Assembly: GCA_004764695.1 (NCBI GenBank)
Contig: SMSO01000032.1
Coordinates: forward strand, 4,463,483 to 4,527,482
DNA: 64,000 nt
Reading direction: 5' to 3'
Source of the DNA: Schizochytrium sp. TIO01
Taxonomy: Eukaryota; Sar; Bigyra; Thraustochytrida; Thraustochytriidae
Shown here: positions 45,230 through 56,504 of the stretch, piece by piece
How the letters are laid out: every line of letters begins with the position of its first letter
How positions within the stretch are numbered: position 1 is the first letter of the stretch
Program-made: the position numbers and the translations under genes
Notes under the pieces: generated by a model
What the model was told of the DNA's origin: nothing
The model's database searches: none
Seen by the model: the letters and a program-made list of their open reading frames with translations, nothing else

Positions 45230-47965
45230 TCATAAAGCCACACGCTGACTCTGCAAAGAAAAGGGCGAAGAAACTCGTAAATTGTGACCGTGCTCTGTAG
45301 CTTCGAAAATTGTGTTCTGTCTAGACTGAGGGTGCCGTGGTAAGTACTCAGGTGGGTTGATGGCCGTGTACCAAAGGTCGACCTGCGCAGCTCGCTCGTG
45401 AAACGTTTTAGAATCTAGCTTGGAGGCTGCATCTTGAAACATGGTGTTGAGGATTCCGAGGAGCGGGCGTGAGCGTTCCATAGAGTTTATCGCTGTCTTG
45501 TTAGGAAGTACATCATACAAAAAGCACCAAATGATTTTTGACCAGCCGGTGTGCAAGGGAATTCGCAAAGCTTGCAAAGTACGAGGTAGGTGAAGCATAG
45601 TATCAACGCCCATGAGCTGAATCCATGTACCATCCTTGAGCTGGATAGGTCTACTACAAGGCAGAACATACCCAGTACAGAAATCAGCAGCTTTTAGAAC
45701 AAGCATAGGGCCCATACGAAGGTCTTTATGAACCAACGAGGCAATATTTTGTGAACTCCAAATTGCAATGTTGTCAAGAAAAACACGAACAAATTGGCCT
45801 TCACTTGTTCGCTTCAAATGAAAGTATCCCAATGTGATAGCTGACGATAAGTACAAAGAAGCCAGTAAATCAAAACAATGTTGTGGGGGCACATTCGTTG
45901 TAGTTGGCGCACTTCCAATAAAAAGGTGTGCTAGCCCTGTTGCTGCAAATAAAGCTCCTGTAGTTCCTACATCCGTGCTACGGCCACGGCATTCACAAAG
46001 ATTTACAACTAAAACTTTCGGACATCGCTCTGCAAGTGATTTAGCGTCTAAATCGAGAAGCTTTAAACGACTTTGGGCAAAATTGCTTACGAATACTGAT
46101 GCACGAGTCTCAAGAAGACGTTGGAGTACGGCATTCCCTTCCATAGATAGACTTCCAACGTGAATGACCTCTTTGCCAGCATTATATAACTCGTAAAGTC
46201 CAGGGTCTTCCGTCTTCATTGGATCGCCAGAACGTGGTTCAATTCGGAGTACTGTCGCACCACGTTCCAAAAGAATTCTGCAGGCCGCAGATACACAGAT
46301 TGAAGGTTCTGGAGCATCAAAGTCAACAAGTTCTAACACGACACATCCAGCCACTGGAGGCGGTAAGTTGCCGATAAAGGCAGCAGAAGCCTTAGGTAAC
46401 AAGGCTGAACTATTCCGGGGGAGCCAGCCACGAGAAAGAATATCTCGCGTATGCGCGCCTTTCTCTGGTGCTCGAGCCTTGTCAAATGTGTGATGTTGGC
46501 TGCAGGAAAACTCATAAGGCATGCGAACGGAAAACCGGAGATCTCGAACTTCGTCCGAGGTATGCTGTAGACACTGCTTGAAAGCATCGCGTTCTTGAAG
46601 GCTGTCTAATACTCCACTCGGCGAGGGAGGCCTCCAGAGCTGCTCCTCGGACGTGAGAGAGGGTGAAAGTGTGGAAGGGAGCGAGGAAAATGCTGACTGC
46701 CCTCCCTCCTCTGCAACCCAGCTCCATATTTCTGTAAAATCTCGGACTCTTTGAAAGGCAATTTCATGCTTAGCCAGGAGATCACACACCTGCGAAGCTG
46801 TCATAGATGCAATTCGTCGTTCAGCCGCGCTGAGTAGGTCAACACTTCCTCGTGAGGGTGGGCCATCAAGAGCTAGGGCATTGGAAAAGGCTTGCTCTCC
46901 ACTTCGTACACGTCCCAGGCGGTCAGAGTTACGCTGTCGATGTCCACAAATGGCAATTTGAACGCCATCTCCAGTACGGTAAATATGCCGAAGTGGATTG
47001 CTAGAGAGATCCCTCATACGCTCCAGGCCACCAACGGCGGCATAAGGCCCGACACACCATGCTCCAGCATGAAGAAGAGACGAATCAAGAAATTGACCGC
47101 GGCCCGTTTCGGCTCGCTGCACAAGTGCTATTGCAATTCCTGTTAGCAATGCTTGCGAGGCAGTTGCATCCCCCATACCAAACGGAGTAGCTTCATATAT
47201 GTTATGCTGATGGTGCATTAGGGTAGAAAAACCTGTGGCAGCCCAAAATGATCCAATGTCGTAACCTGCCATGTTGCGACCTGCGCCATGTAAGCCCCAT
47301 GCAGTGAGTTGGGCGAAAATGACATGAGGGAATGCGTGAAGTACTGACGATGGGTCTAGGGTTAATCGCTCAAGTTTTCCTGGCCTAAGGTTGGTAATGA
47401 AAACATCGGTTTCACGGAGTAGCTGCTTCACCTGTTCGACTCCTGCAGGAGTGTCAAGGTCAACACAAAAAGAGGATTTTCCTAAATTTGAGATTTCAAA
47501 GTTAGTCCCGTATGCACGTGGTTCCTGCTCAAAATCAAGATGTGTTTTGCGGGATTGGTCACCCTCTAAGGTTTCAACTTTGATCACCTCAGCACCAAGT
47601 TCTGCAAAGATCCGACCAACATATGGGGCAGCAAGGTCAGTTGAGAGTTCAAGAACGCGAACTCCGTGAAGAAGGGGGGCTCCTTGACCTGGGGTCCAAG
47701 ATTGGCGCTCAGGATTTTCAATGCGCTCAGTTTGCGGAGACAATAGCTTGCGCTTCTCAGCATGACGCTTAGCACGGCGACGTGTAAGAACCACTACAAC
47801 TACACCTGCGCAAGCTACCACGGCACCAGCCCCAGCCCATCGAAGCAATACTGAAATGGCTGCCTTTGCCGTGCCTGCTATAGAATAGTTACCCCCAGGT
47901 GGGAGTACTCCTTTGCTATTACCATCGCAGTAATGTTGCCCACGAGTGAGCCGGACGCTCGCCAT
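45230..47965 (-). CDS. Membrane-anchored tandem class III CoA-transferase (CaiB/BaiF family)
   Basis: 911 residues with two CaiB/BaiF-type lobes in one chain. The N-terminus has a hydrophobic segment (about 33-60, ISVLLRWAGAGAVVACAGVVVVVL) followed by RRRAKRHAEKRK, so probably a membrane anchor with the enzyme on the basic side. Lobe 1 starts at LLHGVRVLELSTDLAAPYVGRIFAELGAEVIKVE and has LSNLGK-type and NLRPGKLERL motifs. GMGDATASQALLTGIAIAL, TGRGQFLDSSLL follow; the Asp in GDA aligns with the catalytic Asp of formyl-CoA transferase. Lobe 2 restarts at CVVLELVDFDAPEPSICVSAACRILLERGATVLRIEPRSGDP and is more diverged. Family enzymes move CoA between carboxylates. The substrate cannot be read. 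A close analogue would be alpha-methylacyl-CoA racemase or a fused two-lobe transferase. Intronless. Confidence 0.85.
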   Translation of the reverse strand: MASVRLTRGQHYCDGNSKGVLPPGGNYSIAGTAKAAISVLLRWAGAGAVVACAGVVVVVLTRRRAKRHAEKRKLLSPQTERIENPERQSWTPGQGAPLLHGVRVLELSTDLAAPYVGRIFAELGAEVIKVETLEGDQSRKTHLDFEQEPRAYGTNFEISNLGKSSFCVDLDTPAGVEQVKQLLRETDVFITNLRPGKLERLTLDPSSVLHAFPHVIFAQLTAWGLHGAGRNMAGYDIGSFWAATGFSTLMHHQHNIYEATPFGMGDATASQALLTGIAIALVQRAETGRGQFLDSSLLHAGAWCVGPYAAVGGLERMRDLSSNPLRHIYRTGDGVQIAICGHRQRNSDRLGRVRSGEQAFSNALALDGPPSRGSVDLLSAAERRIASMTASQVCDLLAKHEIAFQRVRDFTEIWSWVAEEGGQSAFSSLPSTLSPSLTSEEQLWRPPSPSGVLDSLQERDAFKQCLQHTSDEVRDLRFSVRMPYEFSCSQHHTFDKARAPEKGAHTRDILSRGWLPRNSSALLPKASAAFIGNLPPPVAGCVVLELVDFDAPEPSICVSAACRILLERGATVLRIEPRSGDPMKTEDPGLYELYNAGKEVIHVGSLSMEGNAVLQRLLETRASVFVSNFAQSRLKLLDLDAKSLAERCPKVLVVNLCECRGRSTDVGTTGALFAATGLAHLFIGSAPTTTNVPPQHCFDLLASLYLSSAITLGYFHLKRTSEGQFVRVFLDNIAIWSSQNIASLVHKDLRMGPMLVLKAADFCTGYVLPCSRPIQLKDGTWIQLMGVDTMLHLPRTLQALRIPLHTGWSKIIWCFLYDVLPNKTAINSMERSRPLLGILNTMFQDAASKLDSKTFHERAAQVDLWYTAINPPEYLPRHPQSRQNTIFEATEHGHNLRVSSPFSLQSQRVAL

Positions 47966-48416
47966 TATGCTATCTCTTCAAAGAGATTTGGTGACTCGGC
48001 AGAAAGTAATTTAGGCCTAGGTGTTAGTTGAACGACAACAGTGGTTTTCTTCGTTTTCTTCGACGACGCAGGATCCTACTAGGTGATAAAGTACTACTAC
48101 TATGCGTATACCCATTTTCTACGCACACAGGATTTCTCAAATAGATAGTAAGAGGCCCTCCTTTTTATTCTTATTATCATTTTAAAAAAAAGATTAAAAA
48201 AAAGAAAAGAAAAATATATATACATAGATTCTTCAGGTTTTGCTTATACAAGTAGGATGATGAGCCCTCGCAATATAATCTTGTACTCAAGTATGCGTAT
48301 GAGGCCCTAGTTTTAAAAAATAAAAATTTACTAGTAAAATTTAAAATTCGGGGCTAACTTAAAAAACAATTTTAGTATCTACGTACACTCTCAGGAAATA
48401 AGTTAAAATATATCTT

Positions 48417-48453
48417 AGCTTGGGTAAAAACTCAAGCCAACACAATCATTGAG
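48417..48453 (+). repeat. Dispersed hairpin repeat
   Basis: AGCTTGGGTAAAAACTCAAG followed by CCAACACAATCATTGAG. Hairpin slightly decayed, 3' block recognisable. Confidence 0.7.
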
Positions 48454-48491
48454 CATAGTTGATACCTAAGTACCTAGGTTTATTCTCACTG

Positions 48492-48554
48492 GTCAAAGGT
48501 AAGGAGTTTGAATCTTAAAAAAACAACACTTGGCGAAGGCAAACCAGTCACTGG
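48492..48554 (+). repeat. Dispersed hairpin repeat, degenerate copy
   Basis: GTCAAAGGTAAGGAGTTTGAATCTT, then ACACTTGGCGAAGGC and AAACCAGTCACTGG. Block order is kept. Confidence 0.5.
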
Positions 48555-49467
48555 TGTAGATTGATAATACCTACCTAGATACTAATTAGATGAAAATAAA
48601 GATCCGAGATAGGCATCGTTGTGACATCATATATCGACGTAAGCATTTGGTATAATTATCTTCTTGCCACCATCTTTCTGTCTTGGTAGAACTGTATCAT
48701 TGTCAGTAAAAGTATGGTATGTGGTGTGGCGTGGTGGTAGCCACTATTCCAAAGGCAAAGTCTAAGAAAGATGAAGAATATATCTTCACATTATCACCTA
48801 GGCTTCAATAATGCTCGACCAAAGCCAAATTGGTTGCCTCTCAAAACTTTCAATGAAAATAAATTAAGTCATAGCATCCAAATCCCCTATTTGTGAGTGA
48901 CTTTGAGTTTTAGAGCATATTAGTAGCCTCCACTTCGAAACAAGAATTACGAGTGTGCGATGCAATGTAATGCATACTCCTCGACCTTTTTTTTTTGCAT
49001 TCTACTATGGAGTGTATTGATATTTCTATAGTAACGTAATCATTTTACCCTTTTGATAAAAAAGGTTAATCGTTTGGCTTCATAGCTCACCCTTAATGTG
49101 GTTCTAAGGTATTTTCGGGACTAAGTCGAAAGGGGTTTCGATGTGACATTATTCAAAAAGTGATATGAAGTGAGAAAAGAGTTGCAAAAGTACATTTTCA
49201 TTATCAAGAAAAGAAAATTAAAGAGGGCAAATTGTAGTAGGTAGTATAAATTAATCATTCTGCAGTGATTTCGTACTTTACCAAACAAAACCGGTAATAT
49301 AGCCCTCTCCCCCCAAGAAAATTAACTATATTTGGCTGATTAATGGCATTTTTTGGTTAAAGTTGTTCCTATCTAGATAAAACTTCACTTCCCGAGCGTC
49401 AATTCGGTCGTAGTGTTGAGTTTTTTGATGATAACATATCATATTCCTGACAAGAAGGCATGCTTTT

Positions 49468-50380
49468 TTACATGTAAAGAAGGTTCCTATCTGCTCCACG
49501 AGCCTCTCTAATTTGAGCACAAGAATTCTGAGCAGATCCGAACTCATTGAGAAAAGTGTTGTTTTGACTGTCGAACGGCTTTAAGAGAGATAGAAAAGGC
49601 TCAATTAACGCAAGCAATGTTTCACTCCCCAATTGGGACTCTCGAAGACTTAGTAAAGACACACACGTATCGATCTGCGTGTTGAATGAGCACTCGCTAA
49701 TCAACGCCGCTGTAAGGCCTGTAATTAGGTTTCCCGATTCCAAAATCTTGATTCCAAGTTTCTCAGAAAGCTCTTGGGAAGCCTCATTGGTTGCAAGGCT
49801 TCTTACAAGTGGGGGTTCACATCTTTCCCCATTGCAAAGATAATTGTAGGTGAACACTGTATCTAAGATGCAGACATGCTTCACATCACCCAATGCTTCG
49901 ATAACAGACTTGGCCCATCCCCATAAGGCATGCTCTTCAAGTCCGTCAATAGACTCAAACGCTAACCATGCAATAGTTGGAGACTCAACCCCAATATACG
50001 AAAGTTTAGCTCTACTTTTGTCTGCTACCAGATCACCTACCACATCGATAGAGTTGATTTGAACACAGGATTCTACAAATCTTGAGAGCTCCATTCCAAT
50101 GGTGACAATACCTAGCTGCAGGGTTCCTGTATGAAGGGTTCTTCCATCCTTCAGCTGAAGCAGACAAAGATAATTAGCAAACCTTGGTCAGTTGAACTGT
50201 GTCTGTAAAAGTATAGTACGAGAGATTCGCTAAAGATCTGTAGGAACTTACATGTAGCTCAGGGACGGCCTGTGGTTTGCTATGCAAAGCAAGGTGGGCT
50301 TCTTCTTCTTCGTCCTCATCCAGCGTGTTCCGTGAGCGAGGAGCGTCTCGCTCGGTCACCGACTCAACAAAAGTTGCCAT
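49468..50380 (-). CDS. PSMG1: Proteasome assembly chaperone 1 (PSMG1/PAC1-like), two exons
   Basis: Reconstructed from exon 1 (50380-50252, 43 codons) and exon 2 (50154-49468), joined in phase 0 across a 97-base GTAAGT...TTCAG intron; 271 residues (human PSMG1 has 288). Exon 1 begins MATFVESV followed by an acidic DEDEEEEAH stretch, matching the MAATFFGEV plus acidic start of PSMG1. Exon 2 continues LKDGRTLHTGTLQLGIVTIGMELSRF. The C-terminal LESGNLITGLTAALISECSFNTQIDTCVSLLSLRE aligns with the PSMG1 segment around NIVHDLPAAVLSYC. The family pairs with PSMG2 to scaffold the 20S proteasome alpha ring. Sequence divergence is high, so assignment rests on the two ends and length. An ATG at 50094 opens a shorter frame, but the upstream exon fits better. 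Confidence 0.75.
50155..50251 (-). other. Intron of the PSMG1-like gene
   Basis: 97 bases, GTAAGT donor, pyrimidine-rich TTTGTCTGCTTCAG acceptor, phase 0. It contains in-frame stops when read through. Confidence 0.8.
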
Positions 50381-52787
50381 GATCGAACTTTGTTTACTAT
50401 ATTGAGGCTCTAGAAAGCTTCTCAAGAGATCAGCAAGTACAGCTACAGTGCGTGCTTACTGGTTGGTCTTTACACCTGGTATACTGCACGTCTATTCTTT
50501 GCTAATACCACGCAGTTTGGCTTCTGCGAACGTTTGTCTTTATCTTGCTACATAGCTTCTTCGTGTTCATTGTTGGCTAAAATTTGATACAAGTTAGTAT
50601 ATATGTATATACTTTACTTGTATTAGCTGTGAGTTGTAGTTGTTATGTTCTCACTTATTGATGCACCCAGACCCAAACACATCATATGACACTATAGGCT
50701 ATATGAGAGATCAAAATTACTCAACTCGCAAGATAAAGCACTAAATCGTTTGCCTTACTGAAGCTTCAGTAATTTCTGGCTGCTCTGCTTGTTACGGGCA
50801 ATTTTTTGAGGACAACCTCATAAATAATATACTATAACTTGGGGAAAAAGGGGTGGGAAAATCTCTATCAAATTAACTTCATTTCTTTTACATACGCAAT
50901 TTTTGAAGATATGACGATCTGAAAAATTTGAAGTACAAAATGTGCTCGCCTGGTAACACATTCAAACAATTTTGTTTAGCTGTAAAAAAGCATCCTCCTT
51001 TGGTGAAAATTATCAAATGACATATTCTCGGATCTCTACTTTGTGTAGTAATCTCGATTACTCCTTCACAAGAGACAAGAAATGCTGATCGCTAGTGGTC
51101 AATTTTCCAAAAATGAGTTGAAAATTGATGCAACAGTTATAACACGAGTAGAATGTTGTCAAACACATGATAAGCATTTCCTCAATGGTTTAAACTACTA
51201 TACAAAATACGTCTCGAAGGCATTGCTTTAACGTCAGCATATAGGATAATGATGACCTGAAGTTTTCTTTCCAGGGACAACACAGAGAGTCGCGAAAGAG
51301 GACTTTCCATAGACAGATTATGCCATAGTGCAAAAGTGTACCATGAAACCAGCCTTATAAGTATCTGTGCTTCCTTAATTGCTTATACTTCGTGGATACG
51401 AATACAAATTGCATCAAGGAGAAATCCCAGTAAGAAGTTCAATAGTTCAGCTACCTATTGCGAAATATTGAGCTACGATGCCCACGGTTAGTATCTTACA
51501 TATAATTCTGGTTTTAATAAATGAATTGGGTTGATAACATGTCGCTTTCCATTTCAAACGCTTGGCATATAACAACTTGGCAGTTATGGTGTATTATGAA
51601 ATATTTCAAATTTAGTGTTGTGGGTCAGTGTGTCATAACAACATAAAGTCCACATTCTCTTCTGAATGTGTAAAAATAGTTGATCAGTATTGTGATTGTG
51701 ATTTCATAACTTTAGGATTGGTTTGTTTCAGAGATTCTACAATCACTCATACTCAAGTATATTATAATGTATCTGATACCAGTCCCTCATCTGAATTTTC
51801 GTTTAGCGCAATGTTGTTATGATGATTGATTGTAAAGCATTCCCTTACGAGGCTGCTCATTTACTCTGACTTGGACCTTGGTAATGTGTACTTATTGGTT
51901 CAAGATAATGAACCCTATGTAGGATCAAGCTCCGCTCCAGGCATTCGTATGCGTTGGTGAGTTAAAACCTAGCTAGAGAACCCAAAACAAAAACAAAACC
52001 CCTATTGTGAATAAATCTATTCTTGTTACCAAAGTAGAAGTGCTGGATGCCTAGAGAAGAAAAAAACCACAGAAAGACAAAACCTACTAATAAAGGCCTA
52101 CTATTATTTGCAAATATATTACCTAATAGTACCCTATAGTGATTCCTACTGAACAGTAACAAGCACGCGAATAAACAAACAAAAACATTGATAACAAATG
52201 AGTGGGTGGAGGAGCGCGAGAGAAACTTGTGCTAATTTGCAACTGCACCTTCATAGTTTCGGAGTATACACAATAGCTCTTAATTTATCTGAGACTATAG
52301 CAGAAGTTGCTTCATGACTAGGAGAGACGACATTGAGAGACCAGGAGTAAAGGGGAAAAGACCTTCAATAAGAAAACCAGCAAAGTAAATCAACCGTGTT
52401 ACCTAGGTACGTACTACAAATGAAGCAGCGAGACCTTGAAAGCTAGAGTTTTTATCCAAGTTAGAGGGTTAAAAGGAGGACTAGCTTCTGGCTATTACTA
52501 TGTTAGTGGGAGTGGAAACAAAGAATTAACAAAGTAGAGACGGAGAGAATAAATAATGAATTATTTGAAAGTACTCAAATAGGTACCTACCTACTAGTTA
52601 GGCATAGCAGAATATAGAACTAGAGAAAATAAAAGGAAAGAGAATAAGAGAGAAAGAGAGTCCAACCAAGTGAACGAAGGAGGACCAGCCAAAGACCAAG
52701 CCTCCCCGTCGTCAGATTGATCGACGTGGGGTTGGGACACACATAAAGTTTAGTGAGACGCGTTCAAGGTAACGGAAGACGCGGATC
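50381..52787. other. 2.4 kb spacer between divergent genes
   Basis: AT-rich and without a recognisable gene. It holds one dispersed repeat copy (52443-52492) and a less AT-rich part just before RBM28 that is probably its promoter and leader. Confidence 0.5.
52443..52492 (-). repeat. Dispersed hairpin repeat, degenerate copy
   Basis: On the minus strand: CAGAAGCTAGTCC, then ACCCTCTAACTTGGAT and AAAAACTCTAGCT. The 5' half is preserved. Confidence 0.6.
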
Positions 52788-55700
52788 ATGGAGTCAGATA
52801 CCGTCTTTGTGCGAGGGCTTCAACCAGGCGTGAACGACGATGAGCTCAACGAGGCGTTCTCAGACGTAGGACCCGTCAAGTCTGCCTTCATTGTTGTCGA
52901 GAAAGACGGCCCAAACAAAGGCCAGAGTCGAGGCTTTGGGTTTGTCCAATTTTCGTTGCCAGAGGATGCTGCCGCCGCTGTTCAAAAACTTCAAGGAGTT
53001 ACCATCGGCGATGGTCCAGTCAGGCTGACACTCGCTGAGAAGCGCGGCTTCAAGTTCAAGGGAGGTGCTACGACGAGCATCTCCTCGTCCTCCTCTTTTA
53101 CTGGTAATTCGGACGAAAACAACACTGCATCTTCGCTTCTAGCATCCTCGCCTGCAGAGCCTACGCAGCAAACTAAGAATGTCTTGAAGACCCAGCCACG
53201 TCCACGACGTGTTCCGGACAACTTTTTTCGAAAGCTTGCTCGCGAAGCTGTTGTAAAGACCGCAGCTTCACAGGATTCAAGCAAGGCCAAGTCCGGAAAG
53301 GCAAAGGCTGACTCAGATAATGATGAGGCTCGGGTAACCCGAACCGAGGAGCTTTTGCGTGACTCTTCGGTAATTCTCTTTAACCTCCCAGCTGGTACCA
53401 ACGCTCCTCAGGTTCGCCGCAAAGCTGGCAAGGCTGGCAAGGTCAACATGATCGAGTACCCCCTGAAGTCTCTCGACCTTGGTACTGATGGTACTGACAT
53501 GGCCCTAGTGGTATTTACTAAAAAGACTAGCGCAGCGAATGCCTTGCGAAAGCTTGACCAAAAGGTATGGCAGTCTGAAAGCGCCACGGCAAATTCTGCT
53601 GATGCTGCTGATACTAAATCAACTGTTGCGTGCCGCCGAATTAAACAAATTGCACTGGATCTCCGTGCTCGTAGTACTCGCTGTCGTCTTATTGTTCGCA
53701 ACTTGAACTTTTCAGCTGACGAATCGAAGCTTCGAGCTGCTTTTGCGCCTTTTGGTCCTGTTCTCCAGGTTTTCTTGGGAAAAGGATCTGATGAAGCACA
53801 TGGAAACAATAACAAAAAGTCAATGGGTTACGCTTTTGTTCAGTTTGCCTGCCGCTCTGATGCACAGCAAGCTGTTCAGAAAATGAACGGCGAAAAAATC
53901 AGTGGCCGCGTGGTTGCTGTAGATTGGGCCCTAGATAAACGTGACTATGAACGTCTTCGTGCGGAGGCTGAACAGGAATCGGGATCATCCTCTCAAGCGG
54001 AGACAAAAGAAGATAAAGATTCCGATGAAGGTGAGGGTGACTCTTCCGATGCTGATGACAACGCGGAGGAAGAGAACTCCGATGATGAGGCGGGCGAATC
54101 CTCCGATGAAGGTGAGAGCAGCAGCGCCAATGGTAGCGAAGATGAAGAGTCCGAGTCCGAAGATGACAAGGACGAGGACGAGGACCCCATGAGTGAAGAT
54201 GATGAAGAAGAAGAAATGGACGAGGATGAAGATGAGGAAGATAAATCCGCTCGCAGAAACCAGCGCGACGAAGACGAAAAGGCTAACACGCTCTTCATCC
54301 GGAATGTTCTCTTCGAAACCACAGAAGAAGAACTGTTCGATACTTTCAAGCAGTTTGGTGGTGTTCGCTATGTCCGTGTTGTGAAGGGACATGATGGCCG
54401 CAGCAGAGGTACAGCTTTTGTGAACTTTTACAACCATGCCTCTTTCGAGCGCGCGTTGCAGAAGGCAGCAGAGGTACCTGTGGTCCAGAAGGTTCTTAAG
54501 CGCAAGCGCAAGGAAGCTCAAGAAGCCAATACTTCGCAAGAGGGTGGCTCTGGCATCATGTGTTCAGGAAGACCTTTGTTCGTAACCCCGGCAGTGCGAC
54601 CGGAGGAAGCCCAAAAATTGGTAGAGACCCGAGACAAGATCAAGAATGAAAAAATTGACCGTCGCCATCTATACCTCAGCCGGGAAGGCCAAGTTCACGA
54701 GGGTGACGGCATTGATATTCCTCAACAAGACCTTCAGAAACGCCAACGAGCTGAACGTGAGAAACGTACGAAGTTGCGCAGCCCCATGTTCTTCGTATCT
54801 CCTACCCGTCTTTCTGTGCGTAACTTGTACCGTGGTGGTTTGGGTGAAGATGCTGCTTATCCCGAGCCCACCGAAAAGAGCCTTGCAAAGATCTTCCGTG
54901 CGGCAGCTCAAAAGGGCCTTGAGGCTGGTCTCGTGGATAGCATTGATGGCGATGAAACATTGTTTCCGCGCAATTGGCCTGATCGCAAGTTCATGAAACA
55001 AGTATCGGTGAAAAATGTTCGTATTATGCGAGAAGCCTCACCATTGGTCCATACCTCTGATATTGAAATGAGCATGTCTACAAGTGTTCAACAAGGAGGT
55101 GTCAACGGAACAACTGCACCTGAGGACCAAACCTCGGGTAAGGGTAAGGGTAAGGTCACCAGAAACAAGCAAAAGGTTTTAGGTCGCTCTACTGGATTTG
55201 CATTCGTGGAGTTTGCTGAACACGTACACGCGCTTGCAGCGTTGCGTATGCTCAACAACAACCCGGCTTATGCTTACATTGCAGCTGGTGGACCGCGCTC
55301 AATGGGTATTAAAGAGCGTGATCGGTCGCGTCTCATTGTCGAGTTTTCTGTGGAAAACACTGCTAAGCTTCGTGTTCGAGAAAAACGCATGGAAAAGCAA
55401 CGTAGAACTCAAGATATGCAGCGCAACGCCCAACTGGCTGCTGATTTTGCATCTGGCGCAACATCTAATGCAAGTGGCAATAGCTCAAAAACTGCTGAAA
55501 GAAGCCAAGAGCGGAGGAAACAGGGTGGTAAAAACTTTGATGGTAAGGGCAAGCAGATGAACGGCCACCAGGGTGGTCGTTCAAACTTTGAGCGTTCTGA
55601 TGGCTCCAGGAAGGGCCCAAACAAACGTCAAAGGCGCGACGAGCCCAGTGATCGGGATGATAACAACCGCCAGAATAAGCAACGCAGAAAGTCCCATGAT

Positions 55701-55919
55701 AATGGGTCTAAGGACACAAAATTTAATAAGAAACAAGGTCAAAGCCCGGGCGCCCAGAGATCGAAGCAGCAGCATAGCAAGCAAGGAGCTAAACCCAAGG
55801 GTGGCGACTCCAACCTTGCGCAAGTTAATGCCTCGGCATTCCGTCAGCTTGTGGACCAGTACAAGGCTGCTATTGCGCCAACCGCAGACAAGAAAAAACG
55901 CTGGTTCGAAGCCGCATGA
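52788..55919 (+). CDS. RBM28: RNA-binding protein 28 / Nop4-like, multi-RRM ribosome biogenesis factor
   Basis: Nucleolar RNA-binding protein; yeast Nop4 is needed for 60S subunit assembly. The 1,043-residue product has RRM1 at 4-80 (TVFVRGLQPGVNDDELNEAF ... GQSRGFGFVQF), a degenerate RRM2 about 190-260, and RRM3 about 298-380 (RLIVRNLNFSADESKLRAAF ... SMGYAFVQF). A long Asp/Glu/Ser run follows (about 390-495), then RRM4 about 497-575 (NTLFIRNVLFETTEEELFDTF ... SRGTAFVNF) and a last degenerate RRM split by inserts about 680-860 (RLSVRNLYR, GFAFVEFAEHVHALAALRMLNNNP). The C-terminus is very basic and Gln/Gly-rich. The order of RRMs and the central acid block match the family. Longer than human RBM28 (759) because of low-complexity inserts. 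Intronless and complete. Confidence 0.92.
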   Translation: MESDTVFVRGLQPGVNDDELNEAFSDVGPVKSAFIVVEKDGPNKGQSRGFGFVQFSLPEDAAAAVQKLQGVTIGDGPVRLTLAEKRGFKFKGGATTSISSSSSFTGNSDENNTASSLLASSPAEPTQQTKNVLKTQPRPRRVPDNFFRKLAREAVVKTAASQDSSKAKSGKAKADSDNDEARVTRTEELLRDSSVILFNLPAGTNAPQVRRKAGKAGKVNMIEYPLKSLDLGTDGTDMALVVFTKKTSAANALRKLDQKVWQSESATANSADAADTKSTVACRRIKQIALDLRARSTRCRLIVRNLNFSADESKLRAAFAPFGPVLQVFLGKGSDEAHGNNNKKSMGYAFVQFACRSDAQQAVQKMNGEKISGRVVAVDWALDKRDYERLRAEAEQESGSSSQAETKEDKDSDEGEGDSSDADDNAEEENSDDEAGESSDEGESSSANGSEDEESESEDDKDEDEDPMSEDDEEEEMDEDEDEEDKSARRNQRDEDEKANTLFIRNVLFETTEEELFDTFKQFGGVRYVRVVKGHDGRSRGTAFVNFYNHASFERALQKAAEVPVVQKVLKRKRKEAQEANTSQEGGSGIMCSGRPLFVTPAVRPEEAQKLVETRDKIKNEKIDRRHLYLSREGQVHEGDGIDIPQQDLQKRQRAEREKRTKLRSPMFFVSPTRLSVRNLYRGGLGEDAAYPEPTEKSLAKIFRAAAQKGLEAGLVDSIDGDETLFPRNWPDRKFMKQVSVKNVRIMREASPLVHTSDIEMSMSTSVQQGGVNGTTAPEDQTSGKGKGKVTRNKQKVLGRSTGFAFVEFAEHVHALAALRMLNNNPAYAYIAAGGPRSMGIKERDRSRLIVEFSVENTAKLRVREKRMEKQRRTQDMQRNAQLAADFASGATSNASGNSSKTAERSQERRKQGGKNFDGKGKQMNGHQGGRSNFERSDGSRKGPNKRQRRDEPSDRDDNNRQNKQRRKSHDNGSKDTKFNKKQGQSPGAQRSKQQHSKQGAKPKGGDSNLAQVNASAFRQLVDQYKAAIAPTADKKKRWFEAA

Positions 55920-56504
55920 CTTATCTAAAACTTGCATAGATGAGGAAGTATGATTTGCTAAAATGGTAGATTTGGAAACACATTAAAATTTAAATGTTAA
56001 AGAATAAAAGACCTGTCTTGGTTTTCTGTTTTCTAAGAATTAAGTGAGAGTCTAGAGTTGGACATTTTGTGTTCAACAGATGGTCAATTTTGAAACCTTT
56101 AAAGAACAGTGTCAATATTCTTGCTGCTGATAGTTTTTTTCCGAAAGAAGAACTTCAGTAAGGAGTATACCTCAACCAAACCCGTGAAGGTTTTGTTTCC
56201 ATCAAATCTTGACTACATCCAGGCTTAGATACTTTTGTTTTAACATTTTCAAGGTAAGCGAAGTTGCAACGTTCAGAAAATTCGTATTAATATAGTTTCT
56301 CCAAAACTTTTCTTATGAAGATCTTCAAGAGAAGCAATGCGCACAGCTGAGACTGTGGTACTTTGAGGCATGCAAGATAACAAGACCTAGAAGATGCAGA
56401 AACACTTCGGAAAAGAAACAGAAATCGAAAGCCTTGCGACGAACATCAGGAACTAGAAAGCTACCATTGAGTTGCAAAAAAGAAATGGAGCTAGGCAAAA
56501 GGAG
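55920..56504. other. Spacer between convergent RBM28 and Pin1 genes
   Basis: AT-rich 3' flanks with AATAAA-like strings near 56000. Nothing else recognised. Confidence 0.6.

Larger units (their letters stand above)
47966..49467. other. Spacer with two dispersed repeats
   Basis: AT-rich 5' flank of the CoA-transferase gene and 3' flank of the PSMG1-like gene. Two dispersed repeat copies lie near 48417-48554. No gene recognised. Confidence 0.5.

Noticed and set aside
53985-54539. Hydrophobic minus-strand frame opposite the acidic run of RBM28
   Set aside because: Its Phe/Ile/Leu-rich composition is the complement of GAA/GAT codons, not a membrane protein.
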